Assembly (NCBI RefSeq): GCF_030718995.1
Contig: NZ_CP132204.1
Coordinates: forward strand, 1,364,001 to 1,428,000
Length of the DNA: 64,000 bases
From: Arthrobacter oryzae
GTDB lineage: Bacteria; Actinomycetota; Actinomycetes; Actinomycetales; Micrococcaceae
Direction: 5' to 3'
In this document: positions 16,640 to 25,353 of the stretch, piece after piece
Layout: each line of letters opens with the position of its first letter
Numbering within the stretch: position 1 is the stretch's first letter
Translations under genes and position numbers: made by a program
The notes under the pieces: generated by a model
The model's database searches: none
Told to the model about the DNA's origin: nothing
What the model saw: the letters and a program-made list of their open reading frames with translations, nothing else

Positions 16640-17074
16640 CTAGGCTGATCCGCGCTGGTGGTCGTCCCCGGACCGCTTGCCCGGGTCCTGCGGCTCGGCA
16701 GTTTTCTTGTCGGCGGCCTTCAGCACCACGGCTTCCAGCTCGTCCACCGTCAGGAGCTCCCTGTGCAGGTGCTTGGTGCGGTAGCCGGCCCTTCCCACCA
16801 TGTGCGCGGACACCGGAACGGTGAGCACCTGGAAGATCCACGCCACGAACAGCACCGGCCACACCCACCAGGTCCGCAGCTGCAGGCCCACCGAGGCCAG
16901 CAGCAGGAAGAGCCCCAGCACCTGGGGCTTGGTGGCCGCGTGCATCCTGCTCATCAGGTCCGGGAAGCGCAGCAGGCCGATCGCCGCGCCGAGGGACATC
17001 ACGGCGCCCACCACCATAAAAACAGCCGACACCGTGTCAATGATGGCGTCCACGGAAGATGGTTCAGGATTCAT
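16640..17074 (-). CDS. mnhG: Mrp-type Na+/H+ antiporter subunit G
   Basis: This 144-residue membrane protein has the MnhG/PhaG core: IIDTVSAVFMVVGAVMSLGAAIGLLRFPD, then LMSRMHAATKPQVLGLFLLL, then a third hydrophobic segment with WVWPVLFVAWIFQVLTVPVSAHM. The tail after residue 110 is charged and hydrophilic. It is the last gene of the mnhABCDEFG operon and overlaps mnhF by 11 bases. The complex exchanges monovalent cations for protons and contributes to pH and sodium tolerance. Confidence 0.95.
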   Translation of the reverse strand: MNPEPSSVDAIIDTVSAVFMVVGAVMSLGAAIGLLRFPDLMSRMHAATKPQVLGLFLLLASVGLQLRTWWVWPVLFVAWIFQVLTVPVSAHMVGRAGYRTKHLHRELLTVDELEAVVLKAADKKTAEPQDPGKRSGDDHQRGSA

Positions 17075-17342
17075 TGGGCTGCTCCCGCCGGTCGGCCACG
17101 AAGCGCGCCACGGTCACTGATCCGATGAACCCGATGATGGACAGCGCCACCAGCAGCATCAGGTTGTTCAGATGCCTGTTCACGGCCATGTCGATGCAGA
17201 GCGTGGCGCCGATGATGGCCAGCAGCACGTCCGAGGCCAGCACCCGGTCCAGCAGGGACGGGCCGATGGCGATCCGGACGATGGCCCCGGCTGCCGCCAA
17301 GGACAGGATCACGGCCGTTACGGTCAGCACGATGTCCATCAT
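17064..17342 (-). CDS. mnhF: Mrp-type Na+/H+ antiporter subunit F
   Basis: This 92-residue protein has three hydrophobic segments and the family signature RIAIGPSLLDRVLASDVLLAIIG, followed by a third helix (LMLLVALSIIGFIGSVTVARF). It is typical of MnhF/PhaF in length and pattern. The first ATG (17342) overlaps the mnhE stop as ATGA; the second ATG at 17339 is an alternative start. It is a subunit of the Mrp antiporter encoded by the surrounding operon. Confidence 0.93.
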   Translation of the reverse strand: MMDIVLTVTAVILSLAAAGAIVRIAIGPSLLDRVLASDVLLAIIGATLCIDMAVNRHLNNLMLLVALSIIGFIGSVTVARFVADRREQPNES

Positions 17343-17884
17343 GCGTCCACCTCCTGTTTCAGTGCGGCCAGTTCCTCTCTGGTGCCCATGATCCGGATCA
17401 AAGCCGCCTCGGCATCCCGGACCTCCTTGCGCAGGTTCACGATGTCCTCTCCGCTCCGGACGTTCAGTCCGTGAATGTAGAGCGTGGAGGTGGAGCGGTC
17501 CACCTCCACCACCAGAGAGCCGGGAATCAGCGAGATGACATGTCCGGTGGCGGTGACCATCAGATCCGAGTGGCTGCGGAGCCGGACCGCGACGACGGCG
17601 TTGGTCACCTTGGGCCCGCGGGCCACGGCCAGGTACAGCACCTGGAAGCTGGCGGCCACCACTTTGCCCAGGAAAACGATCGCGAACGGGACGGCCCGCA
17701 GAACATTGAACCGGCCCCCCAGTTCCACCGGAGGCAAGTAGAACAACCGCGCCACCACCACGGCGATGAGGGCTCCGAACAGGAGGTTTCCGGGGCTGAA
17801 GTCCTGCCAGAGCGCACCCCATACAAAGACCAGCCAGACGAGCAGGGGCAGTTCCTGCCGGATGGAGATCCGCCGGCGGTTCAT
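17339..17884 (-). CDS. mnhE: Mrp-type Na+/H+ antiporter subunit E
   Basis: This 181-residue protein has MnhE features: an N-terminal pair of hydrophobic segments (PLLVWLVFVWGALW; NLLFGALIAVVVARLF), a central VVAASFQVLYLAVARG and the conserved ATGHVISLIPGSLVVEVDRS stretch followed by LYIHGLNV. The C-terminus is a charged helix. It overlaps mnhD by four bases and mnhF by four bases. In Mrp systems E is needed for assembly of the full hetero-oligomer. Confidence 0.95.
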   Translation of the reverse strand: MNRRRISIRQELPLLVWLVFVWGALWQDFSPGNLLFGALIAVVVARLFYLPPVELGGRFNVLRAVPFAIVFLGKVVAASFQVLYLAVARGPKVTNAVVAVRLRSHSDLMVTATGHVISLIPGSLVVEVDRSTSTLYIHGLNVRSGEDIVNLRKEVRDAEAALIRIMGTREELAALKQEVDA

Positions 17885-19545
17885 TTCTGCCCCCCGAGCT
17901 GCAAGTCCACCGGCTGCGAGTCCACCGGTTGCGCAGGTTCAGGCTGGGGTGGTTCAGGCTGCGCGAGCGGGGGCACGGGAGCGTTCTCGCCCAGTACCGC
18001 CTGGATGTAGGAGGACCTGTCCAGCATGTCCACGGCGGACTGGTCCGCCACCCGGAACAGCGGCCCGGCGAAGACGGTAAGCGCGACGCCGAAAGCGACG
18101 AGCCCCATCGTTGATCCCACCATGGTCCGCGGCAGCAGCGTGACATTCCGTTTGCCCGCACGGTCGCCCGTGTCGGCGTCCTCAGGGTCCGCCAGCAGCA
18201 CGGGGTCCGGGTTCTCGGCGTCCTCGGGCTTGCGCCAAAACGCTCGGTTCCACACGCGGGCAACGGCCAGCAGCGTCAGCAGGCTGGTCAGGACACCGCC
18301 GATCACCAGGGCGTAGGCAAGCGGAGTGCCGAGCTCCACACCGGCCTGCAGCAGCCCGAGTTTGCCGAGGAACCCCGAGAACGGCGGGATGCCGGCAAGG
18401 TTCATGGCCGGGATGAAGAACAGCAGGGCAAGCACCGGGGACAGCTTGGCAAGTCCGGCTACGCGGTCGATCGACGAGCTTCCGCCGCGCCGTTCGATCA
18501 GGCCCGTGACAAGGAAGAGGCTGGTCTGGATGGTGATGTGGTGGGCCACGTAGAACACGGCGGCGCCCAGGCCGGCCACCGAGGACATGGCCAGCCCGAA
18601 CACCATGTAGCCGATGTGGCTCACCAGGGTGAACGAGAGCAGACGCTTGATGTCGCTCTGGGCCAAGGCGCCCAGGATTCCCACCACCATGGTCAGCAGG
18701 GCCGCCACCATCAGCGGAGTGTTCAGCGAGTCCCCCGGGAAGAGGAGCGTCTCGGTGCGCACCATTGCATAGACGCCCACCTTGGTCAGCAAGCCGGCAA
18801 ACACGGCCGTGACGGGGGCCGGCGCGGTGGGGTACGAGTCAGGGAGCCAGAAGGACAGCGGGAAGACAGCCGCCTTGATGCCGAAGGCCACCAGCAGCAT
18901 CACGTGCAGCAGCATCCGCGTCCCGGAATCCAGGTCCGCGAGCTTGATGGCGAGGTCCGCCATGTTGATGGTTCCGGTGGCACCGTAGATCATGGCGATG
19001 GCGATCAGGAACAGAACGGACGACACCACGGAGACCACCACGTACGTGACGCCGGCGCGGATGCGGGGGCCTGTACCTCCGAGGGTCATCAGCACGTAGC
19101 TTGCCGTCAGCAGGATCTCGAACCCCACGTAGAGGTTGAAGAGGTCTCCTGAGAGGAACGCGTTGGACACCCCGGCCACCAGGATCAGGTAGGTGGGGTG
19201 GAAGATCGACAGCGGCGCGTCCTGGTCGCCGTCGGCCATTCCCTGGCCGGTGGCGTACACCAGGACGGCGAGGCTGACCGTGGAGGAGACCACCAGCATC
19301 AGGGAGGAGAACTGGTCCACCACCATCACGATGCCCCACGGCGGCAGCCAGCCGCCGATATTGACGGCTGCGGTCCCGCCGTCCCAGACCGAGGCCAGCA
19401 GCACGCACTCCAGCAGGAGGGTCAGGGACAGGAGCGTGATGCTGACGGCCCGCTGGGCCCGCGAGTGCCGGATCAGCACGAACGTCAGTGCGGCACCGAG
19501 GATGGGAAGTACGACGGCGAGCGGGGCAAAGCTTGCGATGTTCAC
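17881..19545 (-). CDS. mnhD: Mrp-type Na+/H+ antiporter subunit D
   Basis: This 554-residue polytopic protein is related to complex I proton-pumping subunits. The proton-antiporter domain includes SGDLFNLYVGFEILLTASYV, LMLLVAFGIKAAVFPLSFWL, a PTAPAPVTAVFAGLLTKVGV segment with the key lysine, and SFTLVSHIGYMVFG. The C-terminal 90 residues hold a charged insert (KPEDAENPDPVLLADPEDAD) and a Pro/Gln-rich tail that lie outside the normal family core. The start is GTG 19545, overlapping mnhC by GTGA. Confidence 0.95.
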   Translation of the reverse strand: MNIASFAPLAVVLPILGAALTFVLIRHSRAQRAVSITLLSLTLLLECVLLASVWDGGTAAVNIGGWLPPWGIVMVVDQFSSLMLVVSSTVSLAVLVYATGQGMADGDQDAPLSIFHPTYLILVAGVSNAFLSGDLFNLYVGFEILLTASYVLMTLGGTGPRIRAGVTYVVVSVVSSVLFLIAIAMIYGATGTINMADLAIKLADLDSGTRMLLHVMLLVAFGIKAAVFPLSFWLPDSYPTAPAPVTAVFAGLLTKVGVYAMVRTETLLFPGDSLNTPLMVAALLTMVVGILGALAQSDIKRLLSFTLVSHIGYMVFGLAMSSVAGLGAAVFYVAHHITIQTSLFLVTGLIERRGGSSSIDRVAGLAKLSPVLALLFFIPAMNLAGIPPFSGFLGKLGLLQAGVELGTPLAYALVIGGVLTSLLTLLAVARVWNRAFWRKPEDAENPDPVLLADPEDADTGDRAGKRNVTLLPRTMVGSTMGLVAFGVALTVFAGPLFRVADQSAVDMLDRSSYIQAVLGENAPVPPLAQPEPPQPEPAQPVDSQPVDLQLGGQK

Positions 19546-20132
19546 TTCACGCCTCCTTCCGGGCCGGGGGTCACGTTCTGGGAGCCGGGCTGCTCTTCGG
19601 CGGCGGCGTCCTTGGCTTTGATCTTGTGGTCGCCCGCCTTCACGGTGCCGGTCTCGGAGTCTCCGGAGCCGGACATGCCCGAATTGGATATTCCCCGGCC
19701 GTCGGAGCCCACCATGGTCAGCGGAAATTCGGACGTTTCCACGGGGATCTCGGAATCGTCCTCGGCATCGAAGCTGGGGGTTTCGGCAACGCGGATATCC
19801 TCGACGTCGTCTTGGATCTCATCGCGGCGGGCCAGCACCCAGGTCCGGTAGATGATGCCCAGCATGAACGCGGTCACGGCGAAGGAGATCACGATCGATG
19901 TCAGGATCAGGGCCTGCGGGAGGGGGTCGTTGTAGTCCCGCGGGTCAGTGTCCTTGCTGAACATCGGGGCCAGGCCTGCGTAGCCGCCGGTGGCCAGGAT
20001 CAGCATGTTGGTGGCGTTGGCCAGCAGCATCAGGCCCAGCAGCACCCTGGTGAGGCTGCGTTCCATGATCAGGTAGATACCGCACGCATAGAGCGCACCC
20101 ATGACGGTCAGCAATGTCAGGTTGACGCTCAT
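19542..20132 (-). CDS. mnhC: Mrp-type Na+/H+ antiporter subunit C
   Basis: The first about 115 of 196 residues are the NuoK-like MnhC core, with three helices (LTVMGALYACGIYLIMERSL; LLGLMLLANATNMLILATG; DPLPQALILTSIVISFAVTAFML). The remaining about 80 residues form an acidic, low-complexity hydrophilic tail (DIRVAETPSFDAEDDSEIPV) that typical MnhC proteins of about 115 residues lack; it is probably cytoplasmic. The gene overlaps mnhA and mnhD by four bases each. Confidence 0.93.
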   Translation of the reverse strand: MSVNLTLLTVMGALYACGIYLIMERSLTRVLLGLMLLANATNMLILATGGYAGLAPMFSKDTDPRDYNDPLPQALILTSIVISFAVTAFMLGIIYRTWVLARRDEIQDDVEDIRVAETPSFDAEDDSEIPVETSEFPLTMVGSDGRGISNSGMSGSGDSETGTVKAGDHKIKAKDAAAEEQPGSQNVTPGPEGGVK

Positions 20133-23100
20133 GCCTTCCCCCTCCCGGTGGTTTCGGCGGGAACTTCATCCGCTTCCTGCGCCGGGGTCTCGGCTTCAGG
20201 GTTTTCTTCAAAGTGCTCGTCGATCTCCGCGCCCAGGCTCCGCAGCACGTCCAATACCAGTCCCACCACCACGATGTAGACGCCGATGTCGAAAATGGTG
20301 GAGGTGACGAACTTGATGTCGCCGAACACGGGCAGCCACAGCTCGATGATGGCGCTCTGGAACACCTGGCCGCCCAGCAGCAGCGGAACCACCCCGGACG
20401 CCGCAGCCGTGGCCAGGCCGATGCCCAGGAGCGTCCCGGCCCCGACCGGAGTGGCCTCCCGCAGTTCGAAGCGGCCGCCCGCGAGGTAGCGGATGGTGAG
20501 GGCCAGCCCGGCGGTCAGTCCGCCGGCGAACCCGCCGCCCGGCAGGTTGTGGCCGGCCAGCAGGAGGTAGATGGAGAAGACGATCATCGAGTGGAACACC
20601 AGCCGGGTGACCACTTCGAAGATGATGGAGCGGCGCTCGGGAGCCAGGGTGCGTCCCGCCACGAGCCAGGCGTCCCGGGTGGAGGCGGCAAACTTGCGGC
20701 TCAGGGCCAGCGCGGCACTGTCCCGCGAGCTCTGGCCGGCTCCGGACCGCCGGCCCACCGTCCCCTCGGCCACGGAGGACGAGGCCCGGATGCCGTCGCC
20801 GCGCCCCTTCACGAAAATGAGGCTGGCCACGCCGGTGGCTGCCAGGGCGAGCACGGAGATCTCGCCGAAGGTGTCCCACGCCCGGATGTCCACGAGGGTG
20901 ACGTTGACGATGTTCAGTCCCCCGCCGCCTTCATACGCGAGCCGCGGAAACTCCAGGGACACAGGCGTCGCGATCCGCGCGCCCATGGCGTAGATGGCCA
21001 CGAAGATCATGGTGAGCCCGAAGGCCGCCCCGATGATCACGCGGATCACCCGGTATTTGCCGCCGGTGCGGTCCCGGAGCTCCGCGGGCAGGCTGCGCAT
21101 GGCCAGGACGAATGCCACCAGGATGATGGTTTCCACCAGCATCTGGGTCAGGGCCAGGTCCGGGGCGCCCTGCAGGGCGAACATCAGGGCAATCCCGTAG
21201 CCGGTCACGGAAACCATCAGCACCGCGAGGAACCGCTTGTTGGCCTTTACGGCGGCCAGCGCACCGATGACGATGCCGGCTCCCGCCACCAGCTGCAGCG
21301 GGGAATTCGGATCGATGAAATAGAGGTTGTCCGGCAGGGGCTTGCCGGCAATGAGCAGGGCGGTGAGCGGCAGCGCGAACGCCACGGTGAGGATCACGGC
21401 CAGGTAGAAGAACAGCGAACCACGCTGTGTGCGCCCCGTGACCCAGACGGCGACGTCGTCCAGGGCGCCGATCGTCATCTGGTAGGCGCGGTCCCCGTCC
21501 ACCCACGCCGGGACCCTGCCCTGGGCCCGTGCAACGAGGTTCCGTCCGTAGTACATCGCCAGGCCGAGCGCGAAGGTGATGGCCGTCAGTCCCAGCGCGG
21601 GAGTAAGCCCGTGCCACAGCGCAAGGTGGCCCGCCGCAGCGGCCGGGTCGCCGCCGTCGTGCACGAATTCCGCAGCGTACGGCTGGATCCACGCGTCCAC
21701 CGGTGCCGGCCACAGCCCGTAGACGATGGTGAGCAGGCTCAGCACGGCCGGGGCGGCAAGGAAGGACGGCTTGATGGCCTTGAACGGCGTGGGGTCGAGG
21801 CCCGGTTTCGACGCGAAGGCGCCCCACATGAAACGTGCACTGTAGGCGAAGGTGAGGATGGACCCCAGGACCAGCCCCGCGAGCACCACCAGGCCCCAGG
21901 CGCCCGGCTGCCCGCTGGAATCAGGGGAGGTGCCGTAGTGCACGAAGGCCTCGAACACCGATTCCTTGGCTACAAAGCCTGCCAGCGGCGGGATGCCTGC
22001 CATCGAGGCGGCACCGATGGCAGCAACAACAGCAAGGGCACGGGAGGACTTGTAGACGCCGGACAGCTTGCGGAGGTCACGGGTCCCGGACTGGTGGTCG
22101 ATGATGCCCACCACCAGGAACAGGGTGGCTTTGAAGAGGCCGTGCGCCAGCAGCAGGGCCAGCCCGGCCAGCGCTGCGTCCGGTTTGCCGAGGCCAACCA
22201 CCATGGTGAGGAAGCCCAGCTGGCTAACCGTGCCGTACGCGAGGATGAGCTTGATGTCGGTCTGCCGGAGCGCCCGGTACCCGCCCACCAGCATGGTGGC
22301 CAGGCCCAGCCCCAGCACCATGGGCAGCCAGTACGCCGTCTCGGCGAACCCCGGCGCCAGCCGCGCCACGAGGTAGACGCCGGCCTTGACCATCGCCGCG
22401 GCGTGGAGGTAGGCACTCACGGGGGTGGGGGCCGCCATGGCTCCGGGGAGCCAGAAGTGGAACGGGATGAGCGCCGACTTCGTCACGGCACCGATGAGGA
22501 TCAGTACGACGGCGGCAGCCACGGCATCCGCTGCCGGCCCGGCGGCCAGCACGGGAGCCTGTTCCAGGATGGCCGAGATCCGGTACGTTCCGGCGCTGGA
22601 GCCCAGGACAATAAGGCCCACCAGCATGGCCAGGCCGCCCGCCGTGGTGACCATCAGCGCCTGGAGCGCGGAGCGCCGCGCGGAGAGCCTGGTGCGGGCG
22701 TAGCCGATCAGCAGGTAGGACAGGATGGTGGTGAGTTCCCAGAAGATGAACATCAGGAGCAGGTCATCGGCCGTGACCAGGCCGAACATCGCCCCGGCGA
22801 AGGCCAGGAGCTGGGCGCCGAAGCCGCCGAGGTTGCTGTCCTTGTTCTTGAAGTAGCGCGCACAGTAGACCAGCACCAAGGCGCCCACTCCGAGCACCAG
22901 CAGGGACATGATCCAGGCCAGCGGGTCCATCCGGAAGGCGAGCTCGATCTTCAGTTCGGGAATCCAGGGAATGATCTCCGTGACGGCGCTTCCCGTGGAC
23001 GAGTGTGCCCCGGAGGCCTGGCCGGCCGCGCCGGAATAGACGGCCTCACGCTGCAGGAGAAGCCAGACGAACGAACCTGCGGGGACCGCGGCCAGCGCGT

Positions 23101-23182
23101 AGAACGCGTTCCTGCGGAATTTTTTGAAGAAGAACGGCGCCACGGCAGCCACCGCGAAATGCACGGCAAGGACTGTGATCAC
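20129..23182 (-). CDS. mnhA: Mrp-type Na+/H+ antiporter fused subunits A and B
   Basis: This 1017-residue protein joins the NuoL-like MnhA part (about 1-780) to an MnhB-like C-terminal part (about 840-1000, VTRLVFHSMIVFSIYLLLAG through FDIGVYIVVVGLVLDVLRSLG). Antiporter motifs include MFIFWELTTILSYLLIG, TKSALIPFHFWLPGAMAAPTPVSAYLHAAAMVKAG and IKLILAYGTVSQLGFL. A separate mnhB is therefore absent from the operon. The start is GTG 23182 with a GGAG site. Promoters for this operon and for the divergent MFS gene must lie in 23183-23397. Confidence 0.95.
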   Translation of the reverse strand: MITVLAVHFAVAAVAPFFFKKFRRNAFYALAAVPAGSFVWLLLQREAVYSGAAGQASGAHSSTGSAVTEIIPWIPELKIELAFRMDPLAWIMSLLVLGVGALVLVYCARYFKNKDSNLGGFGAQLLAFAGAMFGLVTADDLLLMFIFWELTTILSYLLIGYARTRLSARRSALQALMVTTAGGLAMLVGLIVLGSSAGTYRISAILEQAPVLAAGPAADAVAAAVVLILIGAVTKSALIPFHFWLPGAMAAPTPVSAYLHAAAMVKAGVYLVARLAPGFAETAYWLPMVLGLGLATMLVGGYRALRQTDIKLILAYGTVSQLGFLTMVVGLGKPDAALAGLALLLAHGLFKATLFLVVGIIDHQSGTRDLRKLSGVYKSSRALAVVAAIGAASMAGIPPLAGFVAKESVFEAFVHYGTSPDSSGQPGAWGLVVLAGLVLGSILTFAYSARFMWGAFASKPGLDPTPFKAIKPSFLAAPAVLSLLTIVYGLWPAPVDAWIQPYAAEFVHDGGDPAAAAGHLALWHGLTPALGLTAITFALGLAMYYGRNLVARAQGRVPAWVDGDRAYQMTIGALDDVAVWVTGRTQRGSLFFYLAVILTVAFALPLTALLIAGKPLPDNLYFIDPNSPLQLVAGAGIVIGALAAVKANKRFLAVLMVSVTGYGIALMFALQGAPDLALTQMLVETIILVAFVLAMRSLPAELRDRTGGKYRVIRVIIGAAFGLTMIFVAIYAMGARIATPVSLEFPRLAYEGGGGLNIVNVTLVDIRAWDTFGEISVLALAATGVASLIFVKGRGDGIRASSSVAEGTVGRRSGAGQSSRDSAALALSRKFAASTRDAWLVAGRTLAPERRSIIFEVVTRLVFHSMIVFSIYLLLAGHNLPGGGFAGGLTAGLALTIRYLAGGRFELREATPVGAGTLLGIGLATAAASGVVPLLLGGQVFQSAIIELWLPVFGDIKFVTSTIFDIGVYIVVVGLVLDVLRSLGAEIDEHFEENPEAETPAQEADEVPAETTGRGKA

Positions 23183-23397
23183 TGGTATCTCCGCAACGTC
23201 AGGGATTCGATTGTCAAAAGTTGGAGCAGGCGGTCATTCGTCAGGTTCAGTGCCCACAGTTTATCAAGCGGTTGCAATCACTTTTGACATGACTCCGCGG
23301 CCTGCAGCACGGAATCCCCGTGACGCCGGGAAGGTTCCACCCTTCGTTCACTCGCAAATCGCTCCCCGTATCGCCGGGGGCGGATACCATTCAGCCT

Positions 23398-24801
23398 ATG
23401 AACCGCGTCGCCGCCTCCCCGGCTACCCAGCCCCCGTCCGAACTGGAGTCCGGCACGAAGGCCGCCAGCAAGGGAAAGGTCCTTGCCTGGGCCGCCTGGG
23501 ACTGGGGTTCAGCGGCTTTCAACGCGGTGATGACCACGTTCGTGTTCACCGTGTACCTGACCTCCAACGCCTTCGGCGGCGAGGACCAGGCCTCGGCCGT
23601 GCTCGGCGGAGCCTTGGCGATAGCCGGCGCTGCCATCGCACTCCTGGCCCCCGTGACGGGCCAGCGGTCAGACACCGGCGGCCGCCGGAAGCTGTGGCTG
23701 GGGGTGAACACGGCCGCCGTCGCCGTCCTGACCGGATTGTGCTTTTTCGTGTTTCCGCGCCCCGAGTTCCTACTCCTGGGCGTCACGCTCATCGCCCTCG
23801 GCAACGTCTTCTTCGAATTCGCCGGCGTCAACTACAACGCCATGCTGGCGCAGATCTCCACCCCGAAGAACATCGGCAAGGTCAGCGGCTTTGGCTGGGG
23901 AATGGGCTACCTCGGCGGCATCGTCGCCCTGCTGATCGTGCTGCAGCTGTTCGTCCAGCCCAGCTTCGCTTGGTTCGGCGCCTCCACCCAGGACAGCCTC
24001 AACATCCGCCTCGTCGCGGTGTTCTCCGCCCTCTGGTTCTTCATCTTTGCCTTGCCTGTCCTGTTCGCCGTACCGGAACTGCCCAGGCCGCAGCCAGGCG
24101 CCAAACTGGGATTCGCGGCCTCCTACGGCCTGCTGCTGCGCCGCATCAAGGCGATCTACCGGACCAGCCCGCACACCATCTTCTTCCTCCTCGCGAGCGC
24201 CATCTTCCGGGACGGCCTGGCCGCTGTCTTTACATTTGGCGGAATCATCGCGGCGGGAACCTTCGGCTTCGAGCTGAAGGAAGTCATTTTCTTCGCGATC
24301 TTCGGCAACATCGTCGCTGCCGTGGGAGCCATGATCGGCGGCTTCCTGGACGACCGGATCGGGCCCAAGGCCGTCATCCTCGGCTCGCTCGTGGGATTGC
24401 TGGTTGCGGGCACTGCCATCCTGGTCCTGGGCAATAGCAGCTACGTCTTCTTCGGCCAGGACTGGGCCGGCACCACCACCTTCTGGGTATTCGGTTTGTT
24501 CCTGTGCCTCTTCGTAGGTCCGGCCCAGTCGTCGTCCCGCGCGTACCTTGCCCGGCTGGCGCCGCACGGGGAGTCCGGGGAACTCTTTGGCCTGTACGCC
24601 ACCACCGGCCGCGCCGTCAGCTTCCTGGCGCCGACACTCTTTACGCTCTGCATCGCGGTGGCCTCGCCGCTCGTGGCGCCGGGGGAAGCCCAGCGCTGGG
24701 GAATCCTCGGCATCATGGCGGTGCTGCTGGCCGGGCTGCTGGTGCTACTGCCGGTCAAGCCGCCCGGGAAAGTGGAAATCGCCGTGGTTCCGGCCGCCTG
24801 A
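23398..24801 (+). CDS. MFS transporter, UMF1/Atg22-like family
   Basis: This 467-residue membrane protein has about 12 hydrophobic segments. The opening AWAAWDWGSAAFNAVMTTFVFTVYL, with aromatic and acidic residues in helix 1, is the signature of the UMF1 family, bacterial relatives of the yeast vacuolar effluxer Atg22. Other matches are APVTGQRSDTGGRRKLWLG in the first cytoplasmic loop and FGNIVAAVGAMIGGFLDDRIGPKAVI in the second half. I chose ATG 23398; an upstream in-frame extension (from 23320) is Arg/Pro-rich and unlike the family. The substrate is unknown; amino acid efflux is a guess from Atg22. Confidence 0.85.
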   Translation: MNRVAASPATQPPSELESGTKAASKGKVLAWAAWDWGSAAFNAVMTTFVFTVYLTSNAFGGEDQASAVLGGALAIAGAAIALLAPVTGQRSDTGGRRKLWLGVNTAAVAVLTGLCFFVFPRPEFLLLGVTLIALGNVFFEFAGVNYNAMLAQISTPKNIGKVSGFGWGMGYLGGIVALLIVLQLFVQPSFAWFGASTQDSLNIRLVAVFSALWFFIFALPVLFAVPELPRPQPGAKLGFAASYGLLLRRIKAIYRTSPHTIFFLLASAIFRDGLAAVFTFGGIIAAGTFGFELKEVIFFAIFGNIVAAVGAMIGGFLDDRIGPKAVILGSLVGLLVAGTAILVLGNSSYVFFGQDWAGTTTFWVFGLFLCLFVGPAQSSSRAYLARLAPHGESGELFGLYATTGRAVSFLAPTLFTLCIAVASPLVAPGEAQRWGILGIMAVLLAGLLVLLPVKPPGKVEIAVVPAA

Positions 24802-24865
24802 GCGGGCGGCGGGGAAATAGCCGTTTCGACGCTCCAACTGCCCAGGCGCGGACTAGGCTGGTGCC

Positions 24866-25348
24866 ATGAACGTGGATGAGACAGACCTCCCTGGCCTCGG
24901 CAGGCGCAAGGATTTCATGACCGCTTCCGGACGCCGGATCGGCGTGGTGGAGTACCGCGAGGGGCAGACCGAACTGATCGTTTCCACCTGGGACGATCCG
25001 GACACGTGCCAGGCGTCCATTCCCCTGACTGCCGAAGAAGCCGCAGCCCTGGGGAACCTGCTCGGCGGACAGCGGCTGGCCATGCAGCTTTCCGAGGAGC
25101 ACCGCGAAATTCCCGGAATCGTCACCCGCCAGTTCTCCATCGGCGGGGAATCACCGTTCCACAACCAGCCCATGGGCAAGGCCTGCATCCGCACCCGGAG
25201 CGGCGTCTCCATCGTCGCCATCATGCGGGAAGGCGAAGTCCTCCCTTCCCCCGGGCCTGACGTCGTCCTTCACCCGGGCGACCTGCTCGTGGCGGTGGGA
25301 ACGCAAGAAGGCCTCGATACGGCGGCCGATATCCTGCGCAACGGCTAA
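24866..25348 (+). CDS. KhtT-like regulatory subunit with TrkA-C domain
   Basis: This 160-residue soluble protein has a C-terminal RCK_C/TrkA-C domain (about 88-157: SPFHNQPMGKACIRTRSGVSI, then VAIMREGEVLPSPGPD, then VLHPGDLLVAVGTQEGLD) after an N-terminal segment of the KhtT type. KhtT subunits gate K+(or NH4+)/H+ antiporters in response to nucleotides such as c-di-AMP or to pH. The antiporter gene starts five bases after the stop, so the pair is co-transcribed. Ligand residues cannot be assigned from sequence alone. Confidence 0.85.
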   Translation: MNVDETDLPGLGRRKDFMTASGRRIGVVEYREGQTELIVSTWDDPDTCQASIPLTAEEAAALGNLLGGQRLAMQLSEEHREIPGIVTRQFSIGGESPFHNQPMGKACIRTRSGVSIVAIMREGEVLPSPGPDVVLHPGDLLVAVGTQEGLDTAADILRNG

Positions 25349-25353
25349 GCGGC

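Noticed and set aside
20213..23287. A 1024-codon plus-strand open frame opposite mnhA
   Set aside because: It is a high-GC shadow of mnhA, rich in His/Gln/Arg/Gly and without hydrophobic cores or motifs.
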